DNA from: Limnanthes douglasii subsp. nivea
Lineage: Eukaryota > Streptophyta > Magnoliopsida > Brassicales > Limnanthaceae
Assembly (NCBI GenBank): GCA_036936605.1
Contig: JAUPFV010000002.1
Span: 320,618,893-320,682,892, forward strand
DNA length: 64,000 nucleotides
Direction of reading: 5' to 3'
Shown here one piece after another: positions 21,510-34,499 of this stretch (position 1 is its first letter; every line of letters begins with the position of its first letter). The notes under the pieces were generated by a model that was not told the DNA's origin, made no database searches, and worked only from the letters and a program-made list of their open reading frames with translations. Made by a program: the position numbers and the translations under genes.

Positions 21510-23080
21510 AATTACCACATGAGGAAATATAATCTACTAAGTTTACTACCATGATTTTATGTGAAACAACATCATAAACCGATAAGGATTATAATTGAAA
21601 TTATTAATGTCGTCCTAACTCAATTGTATCTCTATGTATTATATATATATATATATATCTGGTATAATTCACTAATCCAACTTAGTGATTCAACTTAACG
21701 TTTGATTTTTGTATCATAAGAAAAATCTGAATCTGGTCGACGACTTGCATTACATGAAGGGTACAATATATTTAATTTGTGCATTTAAAGCTTTCACTGA
21801 AAATGAACAAACACAATCATATGTTTTATCTCCAAAAACGCATTTGAATAGTTGTGGGATGTAGCTTTTCTAAAAAGGTAATCAGTGTAGTTATAACGTC
21901 TTTCATGAACTCATCCATACACTTCAAATAAAATAGATGTTCAGTAGGAGAATAATCATATTCTTCAAAGTTATTAACAAATTTATTTTATATACCGTTA
22001 TAAACTTTCTTAAGAAATTATTTTAAGTTAAGAATTGGGTAATAAAGACAATACGAATGACATACATAGAGAAAGCTAGACTGAATAGATGTGATAATAT
22101 TCAAAAATTAAAAATTAACTTTATATGTAACACGTTTAGATTTAGAAATATCAAAGCCCATAACCAATTACTTGAATATTTTGAATTAACAACTGAAAAA
22201 GCAATTGAGAACAGTGGTATAAATTAAATAAAAAATATATATAAACAAGTATAAACATTAATGGATTAATTATATCCAAATTTAAATTAAGTTATTTTTA
22301 TCATTTACATACCAATAATTACCATAACCAATTTTTTTATAAATCCGGCTATCATTACCGTAATTAAGCATTTTATTTCATTTGAATTTATGACATCCTC
22401 AATTATGTATAATATAAAAATGAATCATTTTACGAGATATGATAAACATTCTATAAGTTGTTATGAAGTTGTCTTTCTTATGAACTACAAATTTGGATGC
22501 AAATTAAACTTTTTATAATGGTTTAATACCTAACTGCCGATTTATATAAATGAAGCTATCAAAGGTTTGATAAAAAACAAGATACTTGAAGATGCCTATA
22601 AACTTATTGAAGTCATATCAAACAATAATTACTCATTAGTTGCAGAACCAAATAACATTTTTCAGAATGAATTTTTAAAACACCAAAACAAAGAGAGGAA
22701 AAAAAGTTAAGAAGATGCACTAGATAAATTCATAGAGACTATTGAAAGGTGGCTTGAGAAATCCAAAATTTATATAAAGAAGTTTCAATATTTTACTCAA
22801 ATTCATAGTACATTAATCTAATATCTTGAATTCCAAGTTGACTAGAGCAATAGTATGTTGTTGCCGAGATCTCATGAAGATCATTTTAATAAATTTAAAA
22901 AACTTCAGTGATTGGGGGATTATCTCACTTTTACAAGTGTTATCGACTCAAGTGATAAAAAGGTGGACGATAATCTTGAACATGAAGAAAATATAGATAA
23001 CATAATACCTAAATCTAACCAAGATATTAAATATCATGATTTTGGCACACATTAAAACTTATTTTAAATAATTTTTCTCT
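21510..23080 (+). pseudogene. Athila-like gag remnant, copy 1
   Basis: Plus-strand pieces in order: SNQ...KYNLPN-type start (clearest in the 40-kb copy), a LQIWMQIKLF...NGL segment near 22490-22520, and a longer open piece (22545-22690) containing EAIKGLIKNKILEDAYKLIE then NNNYS. Athila gag has WLQVQTFYNGL followed by a GGTLMSKTYEEAYELIE...NNYQW block, which fits in order and spacing. After this a charged, lysine-rich C-terminal part continues to about 23050. Stops are frequent and no active protein is possible. Confidence 0.6.
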
Positions 23081-23389
23081 TCAACCATTTACTTGAAAAC
23101 ATATTCAGCCATGACAATGGCGAACACATGGGAAATTGGTTGTTCGAGATTTGTAATGATATTCATGGAAGCATGGATGCATTACTATTTTTAAAAACAA
23201 CTATCAATTGTTTTGACTGTGTGACTTTAAGTTAAGAGATGATTGGAAGACAACCCAATCATCACTTAAAAAAAGCATCGATAAATAATATTCGCCCTAC
23301 TATTTACAACTAGGGGCATTGTTCATAACTATCAAAAATTAATTTGGCACATCGATAGTGTTCAGCGTTGCGGGGATCACACAAAAAAA

Positions 23390-24840
23390 TATTTTTTTAT
23401 GTTATTTATTCTTTCGTAATTTTTGTTTTTCACTTTATTTACTATTTTGTTGTCTTTTTATCTTATAAATACTCTTACATAAATGTTGGCATATAGTGTT
23501 TTGATTATCATCTCATATTATTATTTTAATTTTTTTAAGTATTTTTTAAAACATTATAGATAATGTTTGGTTTTAAGTGTGGGGTAAGAGAATCTTTTTT
23601 TACGAAATATTATATTAGTTTCATGATCACGAATAATATAAAATTATATATTTAAGAATCTTTAAATCTAATTTAGATCTGGTGAATTGTTATTTAGTTA
23701 GAAAACTAATAACTACATTTTAGATTTGTATTTCATTATTTGGAAATCATATTATTTTATGAATAAAATGTTCCAAAAATAAATATGATTAGATCATTAA
23801 CAACGGAAGCGTTAAATCATACATTAAACACTAAAAAATCTACTCCAATGAATATGTTAAGATCGAAGTTAGTTGACGTGAAAGTAATTTTTGCTAACTC
23901 ACCTGTTAAATTCCCATAGTGAGTGAGCATATGTGGTTGTTTTTCCTTATTTTCCTCCTTCATTTTCTCTATTTGTTATTTTATTTATTAATTAATATCT
24001 TTTAACATATATCATTAGAGTGGAATAGATTACTTAGCTAAAAAATAGGTAAACCATATTTGTTTTCTTACGTGTCACTAATTAACGTTTAATTTTAATA
24101 CGTACGACTATACACCCTCTTATATTGTGAATATAAATTTACATCATAATTAATATCTTGAAATAATAGATTTTCCTTAAACAGTAGTTGTCATATAATA
24201 AAAATAAACAATGAATGTTTTCATAATACTTTATTGAGTAACGTGGCCTCATGTCTAATCAAGATCGAAATTTGTGTGAAAATGTAAAAAACCCATACGT
24301 ATGTAGTTTTGTTGTTAATTAAATATTTATGGGTATTTTAACACCTAATGCTCTTAACTTACTGGAATGGAAGACATTTATTCAATATTTGCTAAATTAT
24401 TTGCTAAATGAATTAGTTAGAAAGTTTAAGAAAACTAAACATTGTATAAATGAGTCGAATTTATTCTAAAAATTATTATGTCTATTATGAGTTTATATAC
24501 TATTTGGGGTGCTTCATCCTCTAATCATCCTTGCGATGTTGCTCCGGAGTCATTGAATATCACACGAATATATAACAATGATGGGGAAATTAAGATCACT
24601 TTATTTATTAAAAAAACAAAAGTATTGGAATAAAATAATCTCATGTTTGTTTAAATAAATAAAATATTGATTATATATTAATAATATTTTATTTAAAAAA
24701 TAACTTATATGATTTGGACTTTATCTTAAATAAATAAAATATTGATTATATATCAATAATATATACTCTAAAAATGACTCATAGTAGTTGAGATATTTAA
24801 TTCATATATATTGTATATTATTTTCAATCTAAGAGATGTG
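23390..24840. other. AT-rich stretch without supported genes
   Basis: No coding signal. Contains short internal repeats of AAATAAATAAAATATTGATTATATAT near 24650 and 24730. Nothing else recognised. Confidence 0.45.
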
Positions 24841-24849
24841 GGACAGCTG

Positions 24850-24992
24850 ATCAAGTGAAGGATCAAGTTTATTTTCCATAGTGCCATCGCGGATATGACT
24901 GCTTGTTAGACACATCGCTTAGAACTTCATTGTGATACCATGGCAGAAAAGTGATAATAATTGATGTGTTTATTTCAAGAAGAATACTGCTC

Positions 24993-25025
<33 letters not shown>

Positions 25026-25195
25026 CACTGACTATAGCAAGAGGTAATTATGACTATAACCAATACATCGAACCATAGTTATGACTGTAATCAACACAAT
25101 CAATGATAATTGTGATTATAAAGAGTAGAGTCAATTTCATTACATTCATGCCTAAATTAGTGAAACCATTCACCTTTATTTATTATTGGATTACA
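24850..25195 (-). mobile_element. Copia 5' end (LTR, PBS, gag start), inverted relative to its neighbour
   Basis: On the minus strand an LTR (25195 to 24941, ending TTTTCTGCCA) is followed directly by TGGTATCACA (24940-24931), a typical initiator-methionine tRNA primer-binding site. A leader and an ATG (near 24916) then open a short gag-like start. The LTR holds an (AT)n tract at 24993-25019. The same LTR sequence recurs in the opposite orientation at about 26185-26447. Confidence 0.72.
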
Positions 25196-26447
25196 TTAAA
25201 GACTGGTTGATGATATACCTATTATTCTCATATATGTTGATGATATATTATTGACGGGAAATGACTTACATGAAATCAAATTGCTTAAGAATTACCTACA
25301 ACAACATTTTCACATTAAAGATATCGGCGAGTTAAAATATTTTCTAGGTATTGAATTATCTCGATCTAAGAGATGAATATTTATGTCTCAAAGATAATAT
25401 GCATTAAATATTTTACAAGATACAGGATTGTCACGAGTAAACTCGACCAAAACCTAATAGTGCATAATTTGAAATTAATTGACAAAGACTGTAAACTACT
25501 TCATGACTCGACTAGATATCAAAGACTGGTTGGCAAAGTAAAATATTTGACAACGACCATGACTTATATTATGTACTCAATGCGTACATTAAGCCAAGTT
25601 ATGGGAGCACCTAGGAAGCAACACTAGGAAGTAGTGTTAAGAGTCCTCTTTTACATCAATAAATCACATGGTCGAGGTTTTCTTTCATCGAAAAATAATC
25701 TGACACTTAGTAAGTTTTATATACAGATTGGGGTGCATGTCGTATGTCAAACAGGTATGTTTCTGGTTACTGTGTTTTTCTTGGCTCATCACTCATATCA
25801 TAGAAATCAAAGAAAGAGACTAATGTTTCACGATCATTTATGGAATCACATTATAGAGCAATGTAAATAGTATGTTGGAATTAACCTAGTAGAGATACAT
25901 GTAAAGATTTGAAGGTCGACTTGTACAAACCGACATCATTGTTTTGTGATAATAAAGCGGCTTTATATATTGCGGCCAATCCATTTTTTCATGAGCGTAC
26001 TAAGTACATAGGCATTGATTGTCATATAATTCGAGAAAAACTTCAAGCTCGAATAATTCATCCATGCTATATTTAATACAAAGATGTAATTGATAGATAT
26101 ATTTTTACTAAAGCACTCAAGAAAGATGAATTTAATTTTTTATGTAGCAAGTTGGGACTCCTTCATTTACACTCTCCAACTTGAGAGAGATTACTAAAGT
26201 ATCTTTGTATTTATTGTAAAGTAACCGTATAATGAAAGTAGATGAATGGTTGCACTAATTTATGTATGAATTTAACGAGAATGACTACTAATGATAGTCA
26301 TAATTAGCAATGACTATGTTAATTATATTCATAACTAAGATTGATTGTATTGATTAGAGTCATAATACGCTCTAGCTATAATCTCTTTATATTAATGAGT
26401 AATACTTTTATTGAAATAAACACATCACTTTTTATCATTTTTTTACA
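25196..26447 (+). mobile_element. Copia RT/RNase H 3' fragment with 3' LTR
   Basis: Plus-strand pieces: YVDDILLTGNDLHEIK, KDIGELKYFLGIELSRS, a SQR.YALNILQDTGL block, PRK.H-type block near 25610, a YTDWGACRMSN...GYCVFL RNase H strand near 25715, and NKAALYIAANPFFHERTKYI (25955-26010), ending in the KLGLLHLHSPT-type C-terminus near 26160. An LTR follows from about 26185 to 26447. The order is Ty1/copia pol, and the motifs are closest to the Ale/Retrofit type (inference). Several frameshifts and stops are present. gag, protease, integrase and the RT start are missing. Confidence 0.8.
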
Positions 26448-26820
26448 GGCTTCTTTAAAATATCCATCAAATAACTTATGATGGGAGGATTTAATTAGAT
26501 TTCATTAATATTCTTAAATTTAAAAGTTGTGGTCTTATTACATTCATTTTTTTCGTAAGTTTAAAACTTCTGGCCTTATTATATGCATTTTTTTTGTGGT
26601 AGTTTAATTAACTTTTGTTCGAGACTGGAAAAATAATAATTGTGGAGTATCTTTATTAATGTATATTTATTATTGAGTTTTATATTTTTTATTTAATTTA
26701 TTAATTAGTTTCGTTGATAAATGAATAAATACTCTAACAAGTGGTTGTTTTGAATTTTATAATCTATTTGATGGTTAATTAAAAGAAATTGACCAAAAAA
26801 ACTGAAAATGAGTCTGAATA
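26448..26820. other. Spacer without supported features
   Basis: AT-rich, no coding signal and no recognised repeat. Confidence 0.4.
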
Positions 26821-27659
26821 AAAGTAAAAGGTTCAATTAAAAAGATAAAAGAATAAGACTCATTAAATAAATATCTAAGTGTATTATAACATGGATATGA
26901 TATGTATTATTTATTAATACCAATCAATTTATCTATAAATAATGGGCAAAGTACAAAAACAAAAATGATGGGCGACTTTTTCTTTCACAAAAACATTAGT
27001 AGATAAGGAAAAAAAATACATAACACTTTAATAGATAAATTTTATTTGTATTTTAGTAGATATTTTTCATTCCAAAAAATAAATCTCATTTCGTATGCTC
27101 AAACGAAAGCATAAATATACAACAAATTCCAATAGACCAAAATATGAGACTCCACAATAAATGGCTTCATCAAGAGCATTGAAAGCTTATAATGTCTTTG
27201 ATAATAACAAATCTTTAAAGATTGAGTATCATTCATTAAAAAAGAAATTGCTCCGTCACGAACGTTAAGGTTTAATAAATTCTATAATAATGAGAGGAAC
27301 AATTGTATAAAAAATAAAGTGGTCCATTAGACACATTGAAGTGCTCTATCATAGACATCAAAATTTAATCCTCTGATAGAAACGCAAGCTTCAACTGTTT
27401 CAAAAAATAGAGAGAAAATCCCCTAAACATGCCTAAACAATTCTAAAAAACTGCAAGAAATGAACGTAATTGTCCATCAATATAGCATTGCTTTATTGAT
27501 ATTGATCAATCAATAGAAAAAATAAAGAGTATGAAGTATTTAATGAAACAAAAAATACTCATAACATAAAATTATAATAAAAATTACTCAAAAATAAACC
27601 AGAGTTTAGTACAAAAGTATAATACAACATTTTGGAAATTAAAAAACAGTGAGTAATAA

Positions 27660-29240
27660 GAAGTCGAGCTTAAACTTTATTTTTAGGAGCAATAACATAT
27701 TTGGCTGTGATAATATGGGTATTCATATCAGTTATTCCGACTTTAGTACCATCAACATCTTCAAGTTTAGCACCAACAGCTTGAACAATACTAGTCCAAC
27801 CATCATCTTTATGGATACAATTTCCTTCATAATAATATTTGGAAAACGTAGCCTCTCTCATGTCATTCATTTCCTTTTTTTTCAATTTATTGGAGGAGGT
27901 CGCAATATATGCACCATCCTTATTAAAAATAAATAAAGGAAGAGAGTTAAAAATATTATCTAGCCTCAAATCTCAAATTTAAGTTATTTTTAGTTAGTTC
28001 CATGAGCAAAAGGTGGGTTAGAAGCTTGATTTGGTTGGCTAAAATAGCAAAGTGAGTTACCATCTCATGAAGATATTTTAGTGATAGTATTGAACAAAGA
28101 TACACCCATGTTGGGTCCATTTGGATCCGCATTAGAAAATCCTTAATATTTATATTTATAAAAGAAAGTACTCGTACAATCATTTTGGCAGCTTTTGAGG
28201 GCTCATCATCAACTATGAATAGGAGTTTCGGAAGCCATTGAGGAGTTAACGCAATATTCGATCGTGACAACTACATCCTTCTCCATATTAACCTATTGGT
28301 AAATTTCTTTGACAAGTAAAGTTGTTAACGAGTATGTAGGTTCACCTACTATAATATCAGCTCCCTTAAAAACTAAAACTCTTGTTTTATTACCAATAGA
28401 TAAATAAATCTTTGTTAGTTAAAGAACTTACAACCTTCGAAATATTTTTGGCTTTATTTTTTCAAAGTTAAAATGAAATTACTCACCACAATGTTTTTTG
28501 TGGCCATCTTAGTATCAACAAATTTTTTATATCTCATAGCTTTAAAATTAGTTTTAGGCATAAACCATAGCTAACCTTGTATACATTTCTTTTCAAAACC
28601 GAGGACTCATTTTGGCGTAGATCCAACACAAATAACAGCTAATTTAGATAGAACAAGAGAAACAATGTTCATGATAAGTAGGTATGACCCAAACATATTG
28701 ATACAATTATATACTTTGAAGGAGCATGTAAACGAAGGGAAATGGCAGGAGATGTTAATTATTTAAGAAACAACTTACACGTTTATTATTTTAGAAAAAA
28801 ACACTCAAACAAATTTCATTACAAACGCCATAAGCCTCGGTTGCGGCTTTTCTAGAATTTGAATGATCATAAGATATTTTCCATCTTGGAAAATAACTTT
28901 CAACAACTTTTTTATTGTGGAAGTTTTTTCTTCTTAACCTTCTTCTTCGAATATTTCTTCTCTAAATCCTTCTTCATCGGGGAAGGTTTTTCGATAGTAC
29001 CTCTATTAAAGGAAGATCAAATAGAGAAATCGCCTCGAACAGAAATAATCAACTATAACCACTACAGATAATTCATCGGGCATAATAATAGAGGAGTAGG
29101 AATGAGAAAACTTGAAAACCTCATCCATCATTTGAGTGTACTGCGTGCGAGTGTGATCTTCCATTTTTCGATCAAAATAAATCTTAACGCAATCAGCTAA
29201 GAATGATAAAATAAAACATAAATAGTCAGACACATAAAAG
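27660..29240 (-). pseudogene. Antisense-coding module, copy 2
   Basis: Minus-strand open pieces: 29006-29233 (TRTQYTQMMDEVFKFSHS), 27956-28270 (IALTPQWLPKLLFIVDDEPS and KYLHEMVTHFAILANQ), and 27670-27969 (EMNDMREATFSKYY, DGTKVGITDM and KYVIAPKNKV, ending at a natural-looking stop). The same blocks occur at 38587-39234 and, more distantly, at 8060-10690 and 63190-64000. The protein family is not recognised. There is no signal peptide and no obvious catalytic motif. The last ~200 residues could still be read with very few breaks. Confidence 0.55.
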
Positions 29241-30079
29241 ACACTAAAAAATATTTTTTAATCAACTTGTACTTTAACACGTTTGGTGGACTCATTTTAG
29301 GAACCATATACTCAGATTATATTCAAAACTCATAAAAAAACCTAATACTCGAATCAAGTCAGAAGAAGAAAAGAAATGCAAACTCATGAAAACCTAATAT
29401 TTTATCAATTCTAATACTAAAAAAACCTTTTGATGGAGAAACTCAGTAACCAAATTAATTTTATGTGAGAATATGTATTTGAGAATGGTTGTGAGATTAG
29501 AGTAGCTAATGTCTCTTTTTGGTTGTGAAACATTTAGGCTGAGTATTTTGATGGGTATAATGTGGTCTTAAGGTGGAGCGTTTTTTTTATTATAAATACC
29601 AGATTTTATGGTTGTAACATTTGGGGTTTCGGGTATAAATTAAGTTTAATGGATAATCTTTAAAGATTTATGTTCATTTGACCGATTAATATTTGCGACA
29701 TATAATTGGTAGTAAATCAGTAATTATTTATTTTCGGATTAACTAAAATAACAATAATAAAATCTAATATTTTACAACTCATACTTAGTTGTTATCACGT
29801 GGTACTTTATATTGAAACTAAGTGTTATATAATTGCTATTATGTGGTATAATAAATTTATTTTATACCTAAATGTTATATCCTTGTAGCTTCATGGTAAT
29901 TTGCGACCCATATACGATTTAATGGATAAAAAAATTGTCTTGTTGTAAATTAGTTATAAATTGGTCGCTAATGGAAACCGACTTGCCAACAAAGTTACTC
30001 GTTGGTTGTAAAACTATATTTTTCTAATAGTTTGAGAGCATAGAAAGCAATCAGATTATAATTTACCACACGATGAAGT

Positions 30080-31190
30080 ATAATCTACCAAATATGCGAC
30101 CAACATGGTTTGATGTGAAAAAACTTCATAACCACTAGAGATTATGATTGAAAATACTAATGTCGTCCTAAATCAATTTTATCTTTATGTATTTTATATT
30201 TAGTTAGGCAAAAATCACTAGTCCCACGTAGTGATTCAACCTAACATTTAAACATTTGTATTATAAGAAAAATATGAATCGTGTCAACGACTTCCATTAC
30301 ATGGAAGATACAAATATTTTTAATTTGTGCATTAAAACTTCTACTAGAAGATACAAAACATAATCATATCTTTTATCTTTAAAAAATATACAATCCAAAC
30401 ACGCACATCATGAATTTTCTTGAATTTTATATCATGTTCAAATTTAATGGAATATCGAAGATACAATCAAACTGCTTTTTTTATATTATCTCTACGGGAT
30501 AAATCTAAAAATTGGTTGATTTCACTATAACCTATAGTAATTAACATTTGCAATGAATTACTCTAATTTTTTACATGAAATGTTTTCCATTAGTAGCTAT
30601 ATTAGAAAGATACATCCTCAATTATCTTTCATACAACAATGAATCACTTTATCCGATATAAAGATTCAACTAGTTGTTCCGAAGTTGTCTTTCTCAGAAC
30701 TACAAATTTGGATGCAAATTAAACTTTTAATAATAGTTTAATCTCTAACTACCCGTTTATAGTACACTAAGCTTTTAGAGGTTTGATAAACAATAAGATA
30801 TGTGAAAATGTCTAAAACTTATTGAAGTCATGTTGAACAATAACTACTAATTAGTTGCGGACCCAAATAATTTTTTGAATATGAACTTTTAAGACACCAA
30901 AACAAATTGAGGAATTAAAGTTGGAAAAAATGTTGTGGGTAAATTCATTGAGAAATTGGAGTGGTGGCTTGAGAAATCCAAAATTTATGCAATGAAGTTT
31001 CAGTATTTTACTCAAATTCATCCAGTATCTACAAGTTCAAGTTCACTAGAGCCCTAGTATGTTATTGCAGCGATCTCATGAATTTAAACAATTTCAATGA
31101 CCGTTGTAATCATATCACTTCTACAAGTGTTATCGAACTAGAGAAATCTCAAATGATAAGTAGGTATTGAAGCATAAAGAAAATATTAAT
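30080..31190 (+). pseudogene. Athila-like gag remnant, copy 2
   Basis: Collinear with 40970-42145. It includes the KNWL...DEL segment near 30500-30560 and the LQIWMQIKL segment near 30700-30720. Ends abruptly at the junction with Tat 3' UTR sequence at about 31200. Confidence 0.5.
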
Positions 31191-31212
31191 ATCATAATTT
31201 TGGCACACATAA

Positions 31213-32918
31213 TTTTGAATCCTCACCGACCATTTGAGTATACTTCATGCGGGTATGGTTTGCTCTTTTTCTATAAAAAACATCTTAACAATAAGATCCA
31301 ACAAAGATAGAATAAAACATAAATAATTAAACACATAGAAGATAAAGTCAAAGAAGAAAGCTTATAGGAAATGAGGGAAATTTATAACTGAAACCCCAAT
31401 ACCGGTTGATATGAGTATTTGTTGTTCCATTCTTGGTCTTCCAATTACTATAAAATAAAATAAATTTATCCTTTCACACTTTTTTATAAGTGAGAAGTTC
31501 ATTAAAAAAATAAAAAATTTATTCCTTCAAAAAGTAGGAAAATGGGTTGGTCTTTCGGCCATAAACCTTAACAAGAGTAAGAAATTCATTCGTAGACCAA
31601 GATCTAAAACATCTATTGATAAAATAATAGCTGGAAGCAAAGGTATTTAGGAATTAGGAATAAGTTGTCTTGGACAAATATTTATAATTTTAAAAACTTT
31701 GTCAAGGTTTGCAGCGAGAGAAAATCAAAGCCCGTGATTTTCAAAAAACAACCTCATATTCACGAGCGTCCAAGGGAATTTTTATATTTACAAGAACTCT
31801 AATATTGACATCATATAGAGTCCCCAATCGGTGAGATATTTTATACATTAATCATTTTTAAAATAACTATATGAATGCTCGACGATGCTCTTCATCTACA
31901 TGTCGTCCAAAGATTCATGTTCTACTTTTGGTTCATTTCTGCGACTATAAACATCACCTATGATATAACCTTCAGATGTCCAGAGATTCATACATTCAAG
32001 AGTGGAAAGAATGAGAAAAATGTAGAATATAACAACTTTAACTAATTTATCATTCTTCACCATAATTGTCTTTTTCTTCTTCTGTAGAGTTATTTGATAA
32101 ATTTGGCGCTTAAAATTGCAAACTTCTTCTTAGTCAGAAGATTCAACCATAAAAAATCCATTGTTATGATTATATTGACTATCTCAATAGTCATTATCTT
32201 CACCCTCCTTGCCCATTTATAAGAAAAATAAAAATTTATTGTAACAATAACGACAAGTAAGTAACTGATTCAAAAAATCAATCAACTAGGAGAATATGAT
32301 GAAAGAACATTTATCAAGAAAGTGGAGCCAAAAAATGAAGAAACAACATAAGATATCAAGGGTATGAATAAATTTTAACTTTCGACTTTTTTTATGGTTT
32401 GGATTCACTTGTAGGATAAGCAGTTCAAATCGAAATAAGCTTGGAGGGGCAAGATTATAGAAGGTACAGAATGTGCTCGCGTTTGCCTAAAAGAAGAGAC
32501 TTTCATACACGTGTAAGTCTCTTCTACTAACTTGTATACTAACCAAAACATAAATAGAAGCTCTACCATTAAGAGACTCAATAAATATAAATCTCATGCA
32601 ATGAAAATTACTTCTTGTTAAAAATATTTACCACCATAGATTTGTGGCAAGAATCACAAACCGAAGATTCAAACTTTGGATTATTAAAAAACCGGAGATG
32701 TTCCCATGGAGTCCCCCACCTAAATATTTACCAATGACTATGAGGGCTACTCAAATAATTTAAAAAACAAGTAAAACCAAAGAAAAATATAAACACTTTC
32801 GACGTTCCAAAATTACAAAAGTGAAAAATAAAATGGTAGAGTTTTTTCGTCATCATTCACCAAGGTCTTAGGGGGAGGGGGTGCTGGAGTACGTTTAGAA
32901 GAAGATCACTGAAGAACA
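31213..32918 (+). repeat. Tat 3' untranslated region copy, left half (split by copia insertion)
   Basis: Matches 10600-12330: the CCATTTGAGTATACTTCATGCG start, GGGTTGGTCTTTC near 31550, TAGTCAGAAGATTCAACC near 32132, and PPT-like tracts near 32738 (TGAGGGCTACTC) and 32868 (TTAGGGGGAGGGGGTGCTGG). It is interrupted at 32918 by a copia element and resumes at 37406. Confidence 0.75.
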
Positions 32919-33133
32919 TGTTGATATAATTAATATAATCTCGTATCTTATTTATATGTATACAGTTATATTTTATTAGTTTATGTTATAATTTATGTGC
33001 AGTTGTAACTGCCTCCGTAAATTCTGCGTTTTCGTTATGCATATGTAATTGGATGTTATGTATATGTAATTTGATAAACTTGAATGGATTCAGAATTTCA
33101 GGAAAACAAATTATTTTAAATTTATTTTCTTCA
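32919..33133 (+). repeat. 5' LTR of the copia element
   Basis: Begins TGTTGATATAATTAATATAA and ends TTTTCTTCA just before the PBS. Aligned with the 3' LTR it shows a modest number of substitutions, and an extra piece around 33045-33065 that looks like a short internal duplication of ATGTATATGTAATT. Confidence 0.88.
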
Positions 33134-33135
33134 TT

Positions 33136-33148
33136 TGGTAACAAAGCC
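33136..33148 (+). other. PBS of the copia element
   Basis: TGGTAACAAAGCC starts two bases after the LTR. It differs at two positions from the usual initiator-methionine tRNA complement TGGTATCAGAGCC. Confidence 0.75.
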
Positions 33149-33149
33149 A

Positions 33150-34080
33150 ATGTCGAAGAAAAACGATAGTTATGAGAGTGTGGAGAGTGTGAAGAGAAGA
33201 GGAAGGAAATCTATCACTTATGTATCTAATTCTCACGGACACAAACTATCAAGGATGGGCATTAAAGATGAAGATATGCATGAGGGCTCATGGAGTTTGG
33301 GAAGCTGGGTTGCCCGACAGACCATTTGATCTCCGTCAAGATCAAATCGCGTATGGAATTCTCTCTCAAGGATTGACTGAAGGCCAATTGGTGGAATTGG
33401 GTGACATCGAGACAGCACGAGAAGCGTGGGAGTCTCTTCGCAATATGAATGAATGAGGAGATAAGGTCAAAGAGGTTGGAGCGCAAGCGTTCCGATGGGA
33501 ATTTGAAGGTATGAAAATGAAAAAGAATGAAACAGTAGTGGAGTATGCGAGAAATGTGGCACCTGTGGTTAACTAAATGAAAGCCCTTAGTGTTGTGATT
33601 AAGCCAGACTATGTGAACAAGAAATTGTTAAGATCGGTATCGTCAAAGTTTAACCAAATTGCAGCGTCGATTGAACAATTTGGAAATGCCAAAAACAAGT
33701 CTTTTGAAGATGTTATTGGGGAACTAAGAGCCCATGAGGAGTGTCTCAAAGTTGATGAAGAAGAAAAACATGATGAAAAAGTGTGGTTAAAAAAAGAAAA
33801 ATGGGAGTCACGATTCAACTCGACATATTCTGGAGGGACCCGAGGTCGCGTTCGATGAAGAGGTAGAGTTGGCTTTGGCTATGGGAGAGGAAGCTTTTCT
33901 AATGGAATATCAAAATCTGTTGATGGAGAATGACATATCCAGAGAAATTCGAACTTTAATATCACAAATGTACGATGTTATACTTGTCATAATTTTGGGT
34001 ATTATGCTAGGGATTGCAAACCAAAGAAAGAGGAAACAATTAATCTAACAAAAGAAGTTGGAAGAGAAAGATACATTCCT
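33150..34080 (+). pseudogene. gag of the copia element
   Basis: The segment from 33220 reads LTDTNYQGWALKMKICMRAH, then ETAREAWESL, KALSVVIKPDYVNKKLL, and IEQFGNAKNKSFEDVIGEL, the copia gag UBN2-type pattern. A zinc knuckle near 33970-34010 reads CYTCHNFGYYARDC, in which the conserved histidine of CCHC is Y. A frameshift near 33215 and stops near 33456, 33575 and 33856 inactivate it. Confidence 0.85.
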
Positions 34081-34097
34081 AGTCATAGAGACCAATT

Positions 34098-34480
34098 GTG
34101 TTTTTTCTAGATAGAAAGATACATTACTACGACATAGGCGCTTCAAATCATATGTTCAAGGACCGAAATCTATTGACAGACTTAGATAAATCAATGAGTG
34201 GTACTGTAAAGTTTGGTGATGGCTCTATGTTCAATATTTATGGAAGAGGAACGAGAAACTTCCGAAGCAAAACCGAGCAAAACTTGTGCATGAAGAACGT
34301 CTATTATGTACGGGATTAAAATCTAATATCATTAGTTTGGGACAAGTAGATGAGTTAGGAGGAAACGTTGTTGTTGAAGGTGGATTTCTAAGTGTTTTTA
34401 TGCAGATTACAATATGGTGGCCAAAATACCTCGAACAGAAAATAGACTCTATGCAACGAAAATGAGTTATAAAATTTCAC
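34098..34480 (+). pseudogene. Protease region of the copia element
   Basis: YYDIGASNHMF is the aspartic protease motif, where the usual D-S/T-G is changed to D-I-G. FGDGS and GRGT follow in the expected spacing. The catalytic T/S to I change alone would be expected to damage activity. Confidence 0.8.
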
Positions 34481-34499
34481 AATGTCTCATATCTAGCGA

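Larger units (their letters stand above)
20690..23390 (+). mobile_element. Athila-like gypsy 5'/gag module, copy 1
   Basis: The block is repeated at 29247-31200 and 40215-42480. It has two coding relics. Near its left end on the minus strand is an open frame starting MSQPQN (listed separately). Its right half on the plus strand is an Athila-type gag remnant. No pol was found after it, and LTR borders are not evident. The homology starts at about the same base in all three copies (around 20690, 29247 and 40240), which suggests a real element edge. Confidence 0.55.
26820..31200 (-). mobile_element. Composite repeat: antisense module (copy 2) plus Athila-like gag module (copy 2)
   Basis: Nearly collinear with 38212-42145. 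The shared left edge begins AAAGTAAAAGGTTCAAT. The left half (27540-29240) is the antisense-coding module also found after Tat pol at 7930-10690. The right half (29247-31200) is the Athila-like gag module with the MSQP leader (stop-broken here). Direct repeats of roughly 120 bp (29121-29240 and 31220-31350, starting CCTCA.CCAT.CATTTGAGT) flank the right half, as expected if two related elements recombined or one interrupted the other. Confidence 0.6.
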
